Positions 41,420 through 51,796 are shown, counted from the first letter of the stretch. The stretch is 64,000 bases of DNA from Eisenbergiella tayi (GCF_001881565.1 NZ_MPDJ01000006.1:124001-188000); one strand, 5' to 3'. The notes: a model not told the origin generated them from the sequence alone. Program-made: numbers and translations.

Positions 41420-42361
41420 GTGAAAGCATTGGGAAAACCGAAAGCCATGAAAAAGAGGCTGGGCCTGAAAGCAGTATTAAAGAATAACTGGCAGTTATAT
41501 CTTTTAGTTCTTCCGGCGGTCATATATTTCGTGGTTTTCAATTATCTGCCGTTGTACGGTATCCAAATCGCCTTTAAGGATTATAAGGCGGTGGATGGTA
41601 TTGCAGGCAGTGCCTGGGTGGGGTTAAAGCATTTTAAGAATTTTTTCAACGCCTACTATTTTAAGAGATTGTTGTCCAATACCTTGCTGCTGAATGTGTA
41701 TTATCTGTTGTGGAGCTTCCCTGTGCCTCTGATTCTGGCTATTTTGCTGAATCAGATCCGCGGGACGAAGAAAAAGAGATTTATCCAGACAAGCATTTAT
41801 GTTCCCTATTTCATTTCCACGGTAGTGCTTGCCGGTATGCTTTATATTTTTCTTTCTCCCACAAGCGGAATCCTTAATTTTGCAAGGACGGCGCTCGGAT
41901 TAAAGGCGATTGACTTTATGTCGGACGCATCCGCATTCCGGTCGATTTATATTATATCCGGGATCTGGCAGGCTGCAGGCTACGGAACGATCCTTTATAT
42001 TGCCACATTGACCGGAATTGATTTATCCTTATATGAAGCGGCAGAAATTGACGGTGCGAGTATCTGGCAGAAAATCCGGTACATAGATATCCCCAGCCTG
42101 ATCCCCACAGCAATGATGGTGTTCATACTGGACTGCGGCAAAATGCTTGCCTCCGATACGAATAAGGCTCTGGTCATGCAGACGCCGGGGAATATCCCCA
42201 CTTCGGATATCATCGGTGTTTATGTGTACAATGTAGGCCTTGGAAGCGGACAGTTTTCCTACACGGCTGCAATCGGGCTGTTTATCAATATCATCAATTT
42301 TATTCTGATTGTGTCTGTGAACCAGTTGTCCAAACGTATGACGGATGTGGGATTATTCTGA
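41420..42361 (+). CDS. LplB-type sugar ABC transporter permease
   Basis: A six-helix permease of 313 residues from the LplB/YteP group that imports oligosaccharides such as pectin or xylan fragments. The first helix is LYLLVLPAVIYFVVFNYLPLYGIQIAFKDYK (from about 25), and the EAA loop reads LYEAAEIDGASIWQKIRYI near 205-223. GTG at 41420 is taken as the start, because AAGGGAG is eight bases before it; an ATG at 41387 lies only about 11 bases after the expected transcript start and lacks a ribosome site. It is the first gene of the operon. Confidence 0.9.
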   Translation: MKALGKPKAMKKRLGLKAVLKNNWQLYLLVLPAVIYFVVFNYLPLYGIQIAFKDYKAVDGIAGSAWVGLKHFKNFFNAYYFKRLLSNTLLLNVYYLLWSFPVPLILAILLNQIRGTKKKRFIQTSIYVPYFISTVVLAGMLYIFLSPTSGILNFARTALGLKAIDFMSDASAFRSIYIISGIWQAAGYGTILYIATLTGIDLSLYEAAEIDGASIWQKIRYIDIPSLIPTAMMVFILDCGKMLASDTNKALVMQTPGNIPTSDIIGVYVYNVGLGSGQFSYTAAIGLFINIINFILIVSVNQLSKRMTDVGLF

Positions 42362-42385
42362 TGAAAGGATTGTGAGGTTATCATT

Positions 42386-43303
42386 ATGAAAAAAAAAGCA
42401 AGAAAACAGATAGGCTTCAGCAATCGGGTTTTCCACATATTTAATACCCTTTTCTGGATTGTGGTCATGCTGATTATTCTGTATCCGCTTTATCTGGTCT
42501 GCATCGCATCCGTATCGGATCCGGATGCGATCGTAAGGGGAGAGGTTATCTTTCATCCGGTTGATTTTTCCCTGATAGGTTATGAATCGGTATTTAAGTA
42601 TAAGGAATTGTGGTCTTCCTATGGAAATTCCCTTTTTTATACCTTTGCCAGCGTGGTGATCAGTATTCTGGTGACTTTGGCGGCAGCCTATGCGCTGTCG
42701 AGGCCTAAGTTCGCAGGGAAGGGATTCCTTAACTTTTTCTTCGTATTCACCATGTTTTTCAACGGAGGGCTGATTCCGACCTTCCTGGTGATGAAAAATA
42801 TCGGCTTATATAATACGAGGGCCATAATAATTCTCATGGGCTGCGTCAGCGTATGGAATCTGATGGTTGCCCGTACTTACATACAGACCAACATTCCGAA
42901 TGAACTGTACGAGGCGGCCATGCTGGACGGGGCCACGCATTTCCAGTATTTTTCCAGAGTGGTGCTGCCGCTGAGCAAAACCATTATCGCTGTCCTGGCT
43001 GTATATTATGGGGTATCAAAATGGAACGATTATTTCAATGGCCTGGTTTATCTGCGTGACAGGAACCTGCTTCCCCTGCAGACGGTGCTTCGGGAAATTC
43101 TGGCAACCCTGCAGGTGGATAAGTCCGGAGACTATATGATGTCCATGGCGGACAGCTCGGCATCCATGCAGGAGGCCATGCGTATTGCCAACGTTTCCAA
43201 ATACTGCATAATTGTGGTGGCGACAGGGCCGGTGGTTATCTTATATGCATTGATGCAGAAGTATTTTGAAAAAGGTGTTATGATTGGATCCTTAAAGGGA
43301 TGA
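42386..43303 (+). CDS. LplC-type sugar ABC transporter permease
   Basis: The second permease, of the LplC/YtcP group, with 305 residues. Its typical segments are LYPLYLVCIASVSDPDAIVRGEV near residues 31-53, LSRPKFAGKGFLNFFFVFTMFFNGGLIPTFL, and the EAA loop ELYEAAMLDGATHFQYFSRV near 172-190. It lies 24 bases after the first permease with a moderate ribosome site. The binding lipoprotein gene follows. Confidence 0.93.
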   Translation: MKKKARKQIGFSNRVFHIFNTLFWIVVMLIILYPLYLVCIASVSDPDAIVRGEVIFHPVDFSLIGYESVFKYKELWSSYGNSLFYTFASVVISILVTLAAAYALSRPKFAGKGFLNFFFVFTMFFNGGLIPTFLVMKNIGLYNTRAIIILMGCVSVWNLMVARTYIQTNIPNELYEAAMLDGATHFQYFSRVVLPLSKTIIAVLAVYYGVSKWNDYFNGLVYLRDRNLLPLQTVLREILATLQVDKSGDYMMSMADSSASMQEAMRIANVSKYCIIVVATGPVVILYALMQKYFEKGVMIGSLKG

Positions 43304-43372
43304 TGGTTACAGATTGGTAAAAAGGAAACCAACACGAACAGTGTTGCAATAAAAATAAGGAGGTTTTTCTTT

Positions 43373-45031
43373 ATGAAGAAGAAAGCAATTGCACTTTTGA
43401 CGGCAGCAGCCATGACCATATCGGTTCTGGCCGGCTGCGGCAGCTCTTCCGGGACAACACAGGCCACGGGAGCGGCAGCGGGAGAAACGGCATCGGGCGC
43501 TGCGGAGAGTTCTGTATCAGCGGCAGCAGACGGTAATTTTAACGAGACAGGTTATCCCATTGTAAATGAACCGATTACTTTGAAGGTTATGATAGCCATC
43601 CGTGATTCGGATTCCCTGACGAATTTTGACGAGATGCCCGGGGTTAAACATCTGGAGGAACTGACAGGCATTCATGCGGAATGGGAAGTGATTAAAGGCT
43701 CTGACTGGAGCACAAAGCTGAACCTGGCCTTCGCATCCGGGGAATATCCCGATGTTCTCCTCGCCACGAACGGAAACGGAGCGGTGGATGATGAAGAATA
43801 TGGCGTAACCCAGGGAATTGTTTTGCCTCTGGATGAACTGATCAATCAGTATATGCCCAATTATACGGAGAGAAGGGATGCGGAAGCGGATGATCCGACA
43901 ACCAGTCTTGTGGCTTCCGACGGAAAAGTGTATACGGTAGGCTACCTGGTAGGCCAGAAAATCAATACAAATCAGCATTTCTTCATTAACCAGGAATGGC
44001 TGGATGCCCTGAATCTGGAGACTCCGTCCAATGTGGAGGAGCTGACCGAGGTGCTGCGCGCATTTAAGACAGGCGATCCCAACGGCAACGGGCAGGCGGA
44101 TGAAATCCCTCTTGAGATGGGACTGGATATAGGATTTAACGGTATCCGTTATATGCTCCCTCTGTTCGGGCTTCCCTGCGACCCTGATAAATGGATTTAC
44201 ATTGATGATGATAAAAAGGTACAGTTCTTAGCCACACAGGATGGCTTCCGTGACTGTATGGAATGGCTGCATATGCTTTATGAAGAAGGGCTCGTGGATC
44301 CGGAAATTGTATCCCAGGATTTTAATACGGTAGAGACGAAGCTGAAAGAGGGAAATGTGGGCTTCTTCACGGCATGGAGACTGCTGGCGATGGCCTATGA
44401 CGACGGAGTGGCATCCAATTCCGTACTCTGGACGCCGGACAGCAGTGCAAGCCTTTACCGTTACCTTGAGCTTTGCAAGCCCGGTGCGTTTGTTACCAGC
44501 ACAAATCAGAATGTGCCCGCAACCATGCGCTGGCTGGATGCCCTGCTGGATACGGAAACCATGTTCTCCCTCTACTACGGAGAAAAGGATGCCGGGGAAG
44601 GCCTTGGCTGGATATACGATGAAAACGGCAAAATCACCGTCACCAATGACGGCAGCGCGGACGTGAAGAATTATATTGACTGTAATACTCTGTTCTTCGC
44701 ACCCGGCAATTATCTTGCCGAAAACTTTAACATGCCCGAACAGCGTACGGAAAAGACCGAATACTGTGAGAAATATGATGCAGCCGGCATCATCCAGAAA
44801 TATTCCAACGACTATCTGGATATGGCGCCGCTCACTTCCCAGCAGCTTCAGGACAGCACGCTGAAAGAAACGGATATCAATAATGCAGTTGTGGAAAACA
44901 TTGCTGCTTTCGTTACCACAGGTGTGACGGACGACAGCTGGAACTCTTTTGTATCGATGTTTGACGGAATGGGAGTTGCAGATTATGTACAGATGTATCA
45001 GGATGCAATTGATACCATGGATTTGGAATAA
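43373..45031 (+). CDS. LplA-type oligosaccharide-binding lipoprotein
   Basis: A large binding protein of 552 residues, typical for the LplA/YtcQ group. Signal peptide with lipobox VLAGC (C22), a Ser/Thr/Gly/Ala-rich linker (about 24-55), then the binding lobes (ITLKVMIAIRDSDSLTNFDEM, LAFASGEYPDVLLATNG, and DPNGNGQADEIPL, which looks like a calcium-binding loop). AATAAGGAGG precedes the ATG. The order permease-permease-lipoprotein is normal for this group, and a hairpin lies after the gene. No ATPase is encoded here. Confidence 0.93.
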   Translation: MKKKAIALLTAAAMTISVLAGCGSSSGTTQATGAAAGETASGAAESSVSAAADGNFNETGYPIVNEPITLKVMIAIRDSDSLTNFDEMPGVKHLEELTGIHAEWEVIKGSDWSTKLNLAFASGEYPDVLLATNGNGAVDDEEYGVTQGIVLPLDELINQYMPNYTERRDAEADDPTTSLVASDGKVYTVGYLVGQKINTNQHFFINQEWLDALNLETPSNVEELTEVLRAFKTGDPNGNGQADEIPLEMGLDIGFNGIRYMLPLFGLPCDPDKWIYIDDDKKVQFLATQDGFRDCMEWLHMLYEEGLVDPEIVSQDFNTVETKLKEGNVGFFTAWRLLAMAYDDGVASNSVLWTPDSSASLYRYLELCKPGAFVTSTNQNVPATMRWLDALLDTETMFSLYYGEKDAGEGLGWIYDENGKITVTNDGSADVKNYIDCNTLFFAPGNYLAENFNMPEQRTEKTEYCEKYDAAGIIQKYSNDYLDMAPLTSQQLQDSTLKETDINNAVVENIAAFVTTGVTDDSWNSFVSMFDGMGVADYVQMYQDAIDTMDLE

Positions 45032-45049
45032 ATCGAAATAAATATGTGT

Positions 45050-45077
45050 TGCTCTGCTGTCGGATGGCGGCAGAGCA
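45050..45077 (+). terminator. Hairpin between lipoprotein and regulator genes
   Basis: TGCTCTGC (45050-45057) pairs with GCAGAGCA (45070-45077), followed by GTTTGT. It is probably a partial terminator that keeps downstream expression low. Confidence 0.55.
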
Positions 45078-45141
45078 GTTTGTATGTTATAAATAAAGGG
45101 GAAAGACGATAAGGATGACATAAAGAGCGGGGGGCCTGTCT

Positions 45142-47343
45142 GTGAAAAAAATCTGGAGAGAACTGAAATCACAAAACGTTTTTTACTATATCGCTGCCTT
45201 CAGTATCATAGTAATACTGATCATTACTGTGCTTGGCAGTTATCTGTACCGTTTTTATTACAGGACGATCTATACGGATTTTCTTGTTTCCAATGAGGAG
45301 CATCTCCGTTGGGAAATGAACAGGCATGAAAACGATATACAGATAATCAATGATATTGTCTACCAGATGGGATTGGCTGCGGAGGTGACGAAATTCAAGC
45401 TTTCAGAAAAACCTCTGGCCGCTCTGCAGCTGGAAAAGCATCTGTTCCAATATACTACGGTGAGTCAGTTCTTTCGGCTTCTTCTTTATCAATATCACGA
45501 GGATGATTATCTCTACAGCAGCACGACCTCTGTGGACTCCGATTATTTTGCAGAGCAGGGCTGTGTAATGGAGCGGATGGATGCACAGACGGTAAAGGAG
45601 GAGCTGTCTTCCGAATCCAAAGAACTGCGTGTCTTTCCTGAGCAGTCGGTTTCCGGCTTCTGGGTGCAGAAATATATTGGGAATTCCAGAATTGTGCTTT
45701 ATATGCAGGCCATTCCTCCTAAATTTCAGGAAACACTTGTATTTTTTGTGCCGGATACCTATTACGATTCTCTTATGATAAATGAGGCTGAGGATCTGCG
45801 GTCGGATTTTATTCTTTATGATAATGAAGTGATTGTATCCAGAGAAAGCAGGGAAACAGACCATGCGGCACTGTTGGAGCTGATAAAAGAATCCGGGGAG
45901 CAAAGGCAGGTTAAGCTGGATGGAGAAAAATATCTGCTGACAGTACAGCAGGGAGACAGCGGGATGCTCTATTGCTCCCTGCAGGATATGGATATTTTTT
46001 ATGATAAGATTGTCACCGGACAGTGGGGAATCATAGGGATGCTGATTATCTGCGCAATTCCCACGGCGCTTCTGCTTGTGGTGCTATCCAGGAAGATGGC
46101 GCTAAAGGTACGGAAAATGAATCAGCTGCTGGATTCCCAGGAGGAAACCAATTATAACCTGAACAGCATTGAAAACGGGATTCAGATGCTGGTGGAGGCC
46201 AATGAACAAAAGGAAAAGGAAAATCTCCAGCTGAAGAAGACCAGGTTTATCCGGAATTTTATCCGGAATGATTTTAAGAACCAGGAGGAAGTGCTGCAGG
46301 AATCGGAGAAGGTTTCCATGGAGATTAAAAATTCCGAATATCTGACGGTTCTGCTGGGAGAGCGCAGCGACAGCAATGAGAATAAGGCACATACCAAGAT
46401 GCTGGAGGTAATCGCACAGGCGGCCCACCTGGACGGCTATGGCATACATCTGGTCAGCAGCAGCCAGAGCCTGTTTGTCCTGTTCTCCGAATCCAGGGAA
46501 CGGATAGAAGAGACCCTGGGCATGCTTTTTTCCATCGGGAAGGACTGTTATGAAGAGTTCGTGATGTCGGTGAGCAATTATCATAAGGATCTTACCGAAG
46601 GCTCCGCAGCATATTTGGAGGCGGACACGGCTTTTGACAACCGTTTCCTTCAGGATAACAATAAAATCATCCGCTTTGAGGATGTGGCCTTTGGGGATAC
46701 GGTGAATGTGCTGCCGGATTCCTATCTGCAGAAGCTGCGGCAGGCGCTGCGGAGCCGTGACAAGGCGGGCGTGGAACGGGCGGTGGAGGATATCTGTATG
46801 CGGATGACCAAAAAGAGCCCCTCGCTGCCGATGTTCCGTCTTTTGTACAATGATATTATCCATGTGCTGATTTCAGAGTGGAAGGCGGAAAGCGCGGGAC
46901 TGGAGAGTATTTATAATGTATTTACGCTGTCCCAGTGTCTGACAATTCAGGACTTTAATGATTTTTTATGCGAAGCCTGCAGCATGATTATGAAAAGCAG
47001 ACCGGAAGAAAATGTGGATCGTTCCAGGCTGGTGGAAGAGGCGGTTCATTATATGGAGGAGAACTTCTCCAGGACGGAGCTGACCATGAGCGCGCTGGCG
47101 GATTATCTTCATATCAGTTCGGTCACACTGGCAGTGGAATTTAAGAATAAGATGGGAATCCGTCCGTCGGATTATCTGGCAAATCTCAGGATGGAACAGG
47201 CAAGGGAGCTTTTGGTTACCACGAATATGCTGATACGGGAAATCAGCCTGTCGGTAGGGTATGAGGACGATCATGTGTTCACCAGGCGGTTTAAGAAATA
47301 CACGGGAAAGACACCGGGACAGTACCGGGAAGAGCATATGTGA
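45142..47343 (+). CDS. Membrane-bound AraC family sensor-regulator
   Basis: A one-component regulator of 733 residues that senses outside the cell and binds DNA inside. Helix 1 spans about 18-40 (YYIAAFSIIVILIITVLGSYLY), an extracellular region runs to about 290, helix 2 is near 293-318, and a coiled-coil linker rich in E, K and N follows. AraC helix-turn-helix motifs lie at about 632-733 (LTMSALADYLHISSVTLAVEFKNKMG, then DDHVFTRRFKKYTGKTPGQY). GTG is the start. It lies between the ABC importer and the two glycoside hydrolase genes that it presumably controls. Confidence 0.92.
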   Translation: MKKIWRELKSQNVFYYIAAFSIIVILIITVLGSYLYRFYYRTIYTDFLVSNEEHLRWEMNRHENDIQIINDIVYQMGLAAEVTKFKLSEKPLAALQLEKHLFQYTTVSQFFRLLLYQYHEDDYLYSSTTSVDSDYFAEQGCVMERMDAQTVKEELSSESKELRVFPEQSVSGFWVQKYIGNSRIVLYMQAIPPKFQETLVFFVPDTYYDSLMINEAEDLRSDFILYDNEVIVSRESRETDHAALLELIKESGEQRQVKLDGEKYLLTVQQGDSGMLYCSLQDMDIFYDKIVTGQWGIIGMLIICAIPTALLLVVLSRKMALKVRKMNQLLDSQEETNYNLNSIENGIQMLVEANEQKEKENLQLKKTRFIRNFIRNDFKNQEEVLQESEKVSMEIKNSEYLTVLLGERSDSNENKAHTKMLEVIAQAAHLDGYGIHLVSSSQSLFVLFSESRERIEETLGMLFSIGKDCYEEFVMSVSNYHKDLTEGSAAYLEADTAFDNRFLQDNNKIIRFEDVAFGDTVNVLPDSYLQKLRQALRSRDKAGVERAVEDICMRMTKKSPSLPMFRLLYNDIIHVLISEWKAESAGLESIYNVFTLSQCLTIQDFNDFLCEACSMIMKSRPEENVDRSRLVEEAVHYMEENFSRTELTMSALADYLHISSVTLAVEFKNKMGIRPSDYLANLRMEQARELLVTTNMLIREISLSVGYEDDHVFTRRFKKYTGKTPGQYREEHM

Positions 47344-47364
47344 TAAAAGGGAGGCAAAGCGAAG

Positions 47365-49695
47365 GTGAAAGATTTAACGGCACCGAGAATTGACAGGGAG
47401 ATCATGGACGGCTGGGAATTCGCATGGAACGATGGAAACAGCAAAAATTTTCAGCCGGTGAGGCTGCCCCATGACTGGGCGATTAACAGGCCCTTCGATA
47501 AAACAATGGAGGAAGGCGCGTCCCAGGGCTACCGGAACCGGTACGGCATCGGCTGGTACCGAAAGACGCTGACGCTGGAGGAGAAGAGGGAAGGCATCCG
47601 CTGCTTTCTGGATTTCGGCGGAATCTATGAAAACAGCACGGTATGGGTGAACGGAAAAGAAGCGGGAGGCCATAAATACGGCTACAGCTCCTTCCGTCTG
47701 GATGTCACGGAGCTTATCCGGGAAGGGGAGAACCGGATTGAGATCCGGGTGGATAATACGGGAACGCCTTCCGACCGTTGGTACAGCGGAGCCGGTATTT
47801 ACAGAACGGTCAGGTGGATCGAGACGGAAGAGGTTCATCTGGATGAAAAAGAGGTTATCATACATACCGGCGTGGAAGGAAAAAACGGAAAGGTTACTGT
47901 CTATACAGGGCTTCCCGGCAGGACGGTGCGTGCAGGACTGCGTGACGGGGAGCAGGAATGGCTGGCACAGACAGACGATGGAAGAATGGAAATCATGGTG
48001 CCGGAGGCGAAGCTTTGGTCGGCGGAGGAACCGAACCTGTATGAGCTGACCCTTTCCCTGATGGACGGGGAAAGGGAAGCGGATCGGCTGTCGTTTTGTG
48101 TCGGCATCCGGGAGATTTCCATGGCGCCGGGAAAGGGCATGTTCGTAAACGGGGAGCATGTCCTTCTTAAGGGCGTGTGTCTGCATCAGGATGCTGGCTG
48201 TCTCGGGACTGCGGTGCGTAAGGAAATCTTCCGGCAGCGTCTGCTTTCCTTAAAGGAAATGGGATGTAATGCCATAAGGGCGGCGCACCACACCTTTTGT
48301 CCGGAATTTTTGGATCTGTGCGATGAGCTTGGCTTTTACGTGTATGAGGAATGTTTTGATAAATGGCATGGGGGTCTGTATGGCCGGTATTTCGAGACGG
48401 AATGGCAGAAGGATGTGGAAGCCATGGTGAAGCGGGACAGAAACCGGCCCTGCATTTTTATCTGGGGAGTGGGGAATGAAGTGGAAAACCAGGGGCAGAA
48501 AGGGATGCTGGATACCCTGGAAATGCTGACGGCCTATGTGAAAGGGCTGGATGCTTCCCGTCCTGTCACCTATGCCATGAATCCCCATTTTAAGAGGGAG
48601 AGCGGTGCGGATGTTTCCAAGATCAAAGATATCCAGCAGTTCGTGGATGAAGTCAGTGATACGGAAATATATGATAATGCCGAGAAGATGGAACGGATTG
48701 CCGGAATCGCCGGATATGTGGATGTGATTTCCTGCAACTACCAGGAACAGTGGTATCCCATGATACACGAAAGGATACCGGATAAGCTGATCCTGGGGAC
48801 GGAGGTTTACCAGTATTTCCAGGGGCATCCGGATCAGATGCAGAATTTTACGGATGAAAATCCTTCCCTTGTACCGGAGAAGCTTCCTTATGTGATCGGA
48901 GGGATGATCTGGACAGGGATTGACTACCTGGGGGAATCCATGGGCTATCCCTCCAAGGGATGGAGCGGCGCGCCGATTCGGACGAACGGGGAGAAAAAGC
49001 CGGGTTACTATATTCTGCAGAGCTATTGGAGTAAGAAACCCATGGTTCATTTTTCCGTTATGGATTATTCCATGTCGGATGAGAACGTAAAGGAGCACTG
49101 GGATATGCCGCTTTTGGCTGACCACTGGCATTTTCCCCAGTTCCGTAAGACGGTGATACCGTACGTGATAGCTTCCAACTGTGAGGAGGTACGGCTTTAT
49201 CTGAATGAAAAGCGGATCTATGTACCGAAGCCGTCCGCATGCGCCAACCGGCTGATTTCCGGCTTCCTGCCCTGGCAGCCGGGAACGGTCACGGTGATCG
49301 GCCTTAACGGAGGAAAAGAGGAATGCCGTTATCAGATAACGACTCCGGGACCCGCGGTGAAGCTGGCCTTTGATCAGGAGCAGCTTTTCCTGCCGCCGGA
49401 GAACGGCTATGAGATTCTGCTGACGGTACGCGCACAGGATGAGGACGGGAATCCGTATTTCCGGGAAAGTGCGTCCGTCCGTTTCCGCGCGGAAGGCCCT
49501 GCGGAAATCATGGCGGTGGATAACGGAAACCTGATGGGGAACGAACCCTATGGGGAAGAATGCATCCATATGTATCACGGGTGTGCCAGTGTGATGGTAC
49601 GGCTGACAGGAGAAACCGGACGGGCGTGTATTACGGCGGATGCGGAGGGGATGCAGAGCGGCCGGACAGTTCTGGTGACGGGATTTCAGGAATGA
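47365..49695 (+). CDS. Glycoside hydrolase family 2 (beta-galactosidase/glucuronidase type)
   Basis: A cytoplasmic beta-glycosidase of 776 residues. The N-terminal sugar-binding domain (DGWEFAWNDG, LPHDWAINRPFD, GWYRKTLTL, WVNGKEAGGHKYGYSSF) leads to an immunoglobulin-like domain and a TIM barrel. The acid/base is E372 in WGVGNEVE and the nucleophile E480 in LGTEVYQ. NAIRAAHHTFCPEFLDLCDELGFYVYEECFDKW is the standard loop before them. C-terminal beta domains complete the protein. GTG at 47365 is the start, after GGGAGGCAAAG. It probably acts on oligosaccharides imported by the neighbouring transporter. Confidence 0.94.
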   Translation: MKDLTAPRIDREIMDGWEFAWNDGNSKNFQPVRLPHDWAINRPFDKTMEEGASQGYRNRYGIGWYRKTLTLEEKREGIRCFLDFGGIYENSTVWVNGKEAGGHKYGYSSFRLDVTELIREGENRIEIRVDNTGTPSDRWYSGAGIYRTVRWIETEEVHLDEKEVIIHTGVEGKNGKVTVYTGLPGRTVRAGLRDGEQEWLAQTDDGRMEIMVPEAKLWSAEEPNLYELTLSLMDGEREADRLSFCVGIREISMAPGKGMFVNGEHVLLKGVCLHQDAGCLGTAVRKEIFRQRLLSLKEMGCNAIRAAHHTFCPEFLDLCDELGFYVYEECFDKWHGGLYGRYFETEWQKDVEAMVKRDRNRPCIFIWGVGNEVENQGQKGMLDTLEMLTAYVKGLDASRPVTYAMNPHFKRESGADVSKIKDIQQFVDEVSDTEIYDNAEKMERIAGIAGYVDVISCNYQEQWYPMIHERIPDKLILGTEVYQYFQGHPDQMQNFTDENPSLVPEKLPYVIGGMIWTGIDYLGESMGYPSKGWSGAPIRTNGEKKPGYYILQSYWSKKPMVHFSVMDYSMSDENVKEHWDMPLLADHWHFPQFRKTVIPYVIASNCEEVRLYLNEKRIYVPKPSACANRLISGFLPWQPGTVTVIGLNGGKEECRYQITTPGPAVKLAFDQEQLFLPPENGYEILLTVRAQDEDGNPYFRESASVRFRAEGPAEIMAVDNGNLMGNEPYGEECIHMYHGCASVMVRLTGETGRACITADAEGMQSGRTVLVTGFQE

Positions 49696-49759
49696 GCAGA
49701 CCGCTGCATCCGCATGGGATTACAAAGGAAAATAAGAGAGGAAAGGAAGCAGTAAAGCG

Positions 49760-51796
49760 ATGAAAATAACATCCGCTATGAAGATAACGTGGGGTACGGA
49801 AAAAAGTTCCGTGCTTATACGCGCATGGAAAAGGTTTCAAAGAGATCTGGCAATGACTCTGCAGGAATCGCCGGAAGGAGCAAAACAGGAGGAAACGCTT
49901 CTTCTTCGGATAACCCCATCCCTGGGGGAGGAGAAATACCGGATTACGGCTGGAAAAAAGGAAATGCTGCTGGAAGGCGGGGATGAACTGGGTATTCTCT
50001 ATGCCCTGCTTTTTCTGAGTGAGAAATTTCTCGGGGTGAAGCCATTCTGGTACTGGCTTGATCAGAAATTCGTTAAAAGGAAGCAGGCCGAAATCCCGGA
50101 AGGGATGTACCTGTCCCCCTCTTATGCAGTGAAATACCGGGGCTGGTTTATCAATGATGAGGTGCTTCTGCATACCTGGAAGAAAAGCCGGTTTGACAGG
50201 GAAAGCGGGATCACGGAAAATGAAGGATTTGAGATGGCCATGGAGGCTCTGCTGCGTCTGGGCGGAAACATGGTGATTCCGGGAACGGACGCCAACAGCC
50301 ACAATTACAGGAGGCTGGCGGCGGATATGGGGCTCTGGGTGACACACCATCACGCGGAGCCTCTAGGCGCGCCCATGTTCGCCCGCGTCTATCCGGAGCT
50401 GAACCCTTCCTTTGCCGAGCATCCGGAAAAGTTCAGGGAGCTGTGGCGGAGGGGGATAGAAACGCAGAAAGGGGAAAAGACCATATGGAATCTGGGCTTC
50501 CGCGGACAGGGGGACAGCCCGTTCTGGGAGAATGACCCGGAATATGACACTGACGAGAAACGCGGGGCCCTGATGGGAGAACTGATAGAAGAGCAGTACA
50601 GGCTGGTAAAGAAAGCGGATCCAGAGGCGGTGTGCTGCACCAACCTGTACGGGGAAACGATGGAGCTGTACCGGGCGGGCTGCCTGAAGCTTCCGGAGGA
50701 TGTGATTAAAATCTGGGCGGATAACGGCTACGGGAAAATGGTATCCAGAAGGCAGGGAAATCACAACCCGAGAGTGTGTGCACTCCCGGGAGAGGAGGAG
50801 CATGGCAGGCACGGGATCTATTATCATGTGTCCTTTTATGATCTGCAGGCGGCCAACCATATGACGATGCTGCCGTGTCCGGAAGAATTTGTATGCAGCG
50901 AGCTGACAGAGGTTCTTATGCATGGGGTGAAGGATTATTTTATAATCAACTGCTCCAATGTGAAGCCCCATGTTTCCATGCTTGACCTGATTGCACAGAT
51001 ATGGCGGGACAGCGCCGTGAATCCTGCGGAGCACAGGGAACGCTTTGCCGGAACCTATTTCGGAAAAGAGAATGCGGCGGAGGTGGCGGGATGCCTGGAG
51101 CATTACGCAAGGCATTCCCTGAAATACGGCCCGCATGAGGATGACCGTGCAGGGGAGCAGTTTGCCAATCATGTGATCCGTATGCTGGTTTCCCAATACA
51201 GGAGGGATCCTGCGCACAGGGAAGAAGAACTGCTTTGGGCGACAGACGCGGAAACGCTCCGGGGACAGACGGAGTGGTACCGGGACCTGTGCCTGTGGGC
51301 AAAGGGGAGCTATGAAAGCTATCTGCAGGAATGCGGGCTCGTGGGGGCACGAATGTCCGGCAGGAGCAAAATCCTTTTTGAGGATACCGTGCTGCTGCAG
51401 GCAAAGCTGCACCACTTCTGTTTTACCGGTGCGTACCTGGCGGCGGAAGGCCTTCTGTGCGCGATGGAAGAGGACTGGAAGAAGGCCTTTTACCTGGCGG
51501 GAAAGGCCGAAAAATGTTACAGGCTTGCGGACGCCGCCATGCGGGAAAGGGAACATGGGAAATGGCGTGGTTTCTATGCCAATGAATGCCTGACGGATAT
51601 GAAGCAGACCGCGTGGGTGCTGAAGGGCCTGATGAGTGACCTGCGCAATGCAGGGGACGGTCCTCATTTTTATCAATGGCAGAGAGACTTGCTTTATGCG
51701 GAAGAAGACCGGAGGGTGATGCTGATCATGAACATGGAGAATCATCTGACGGATGAAGAGCTATTTGCTTTGATGGAAGAATGCTGGGATGACTGA
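49760..51796 (+). CDS. GH115-like glycoside hydrolase (xylan alpha-glucuronidase type)
   Basis: A probable cytoplasmic enzyme that removes glucuronic or methylglucuronic acid side chains from xylan-derived material. It has 678 residues, shorter than most GH115 members (about 800-1000), and seems to lack the C-terminal extra domains. Family-like segments are a small N-terminal domain (LLEGGDELGILYALLFLSE), YRGWFINDEVLLHTW near 127, GGNMVIPGTDANSH, WADNGYGKM near 319, and GIYYHVSFYDLQAANHMTMLPCPEEF near 352-377. The assignment rests on these by memory and needs a profile search. It is the last gene of the operon, 64 bases after GH2. Confidence 0.75.
   Translation: MKITSAMKITWGTEKSSVLIRAWKRFQRDLAMTLQESPEGAKQEETLLLRITPSLGEEKYRITAGKKEMLLEGGDELGILYALLFLSEKFLGVKPFWYWLDQKFVKRKQAEIPEGMYLSPSYAVKYRGWFINDEVLLHTWKKSRFDRESGITENEGFEMAMEALLRLGGNMVIPGTDANSHNYRRLAADMGLWVTHHHAEPLGAPMFARVYPELNPSFAEHPEKFRELWRRGIETQKGEKTIWNLGFRGQGDSPFWENDPEYDTDEKRGALMGELIEEQYRLVKKADPEAVCCTNLYGETMELYRAGCLKLPEDVIKIWADNGYGKMVSRRQGNHNPRVCALPGEEEHGRHGIYYHVSFYDLQAANHMTMLPCPEEFVCSELTEVLMHGVKDYFIINCSNVKPHVSMLDLIAQIWRDSAVNPAEHRERFAGTYFGKENAAEVAGCLEHYARHSLKYGPHEDDRAGEQFANHVIRMLVSQYRRDPAHREEELLWATDAETLRGQTEWYRDLCLWAKGSYESYLQECGLVGARMSGRSKILFEDTVLLQAKLHHFCFTGAYLAAEGLLCAMEEDWKKAFYLAGKAEKCYRLADAAMREREHGKWRGFYANECLTDMKQTAWVLKGLMSDLRNAGDGPHFYQWQRDLLYAEEDRRVMLIMNMENHLTDEELFALMEECWDD

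Noticed and set aside
47374..48186. Antisense frame over the GH2 gene as an overlapping gene
   Set aside because: The GH2 catalytic motifs are intact on the plus strand and the antisense product looks random.
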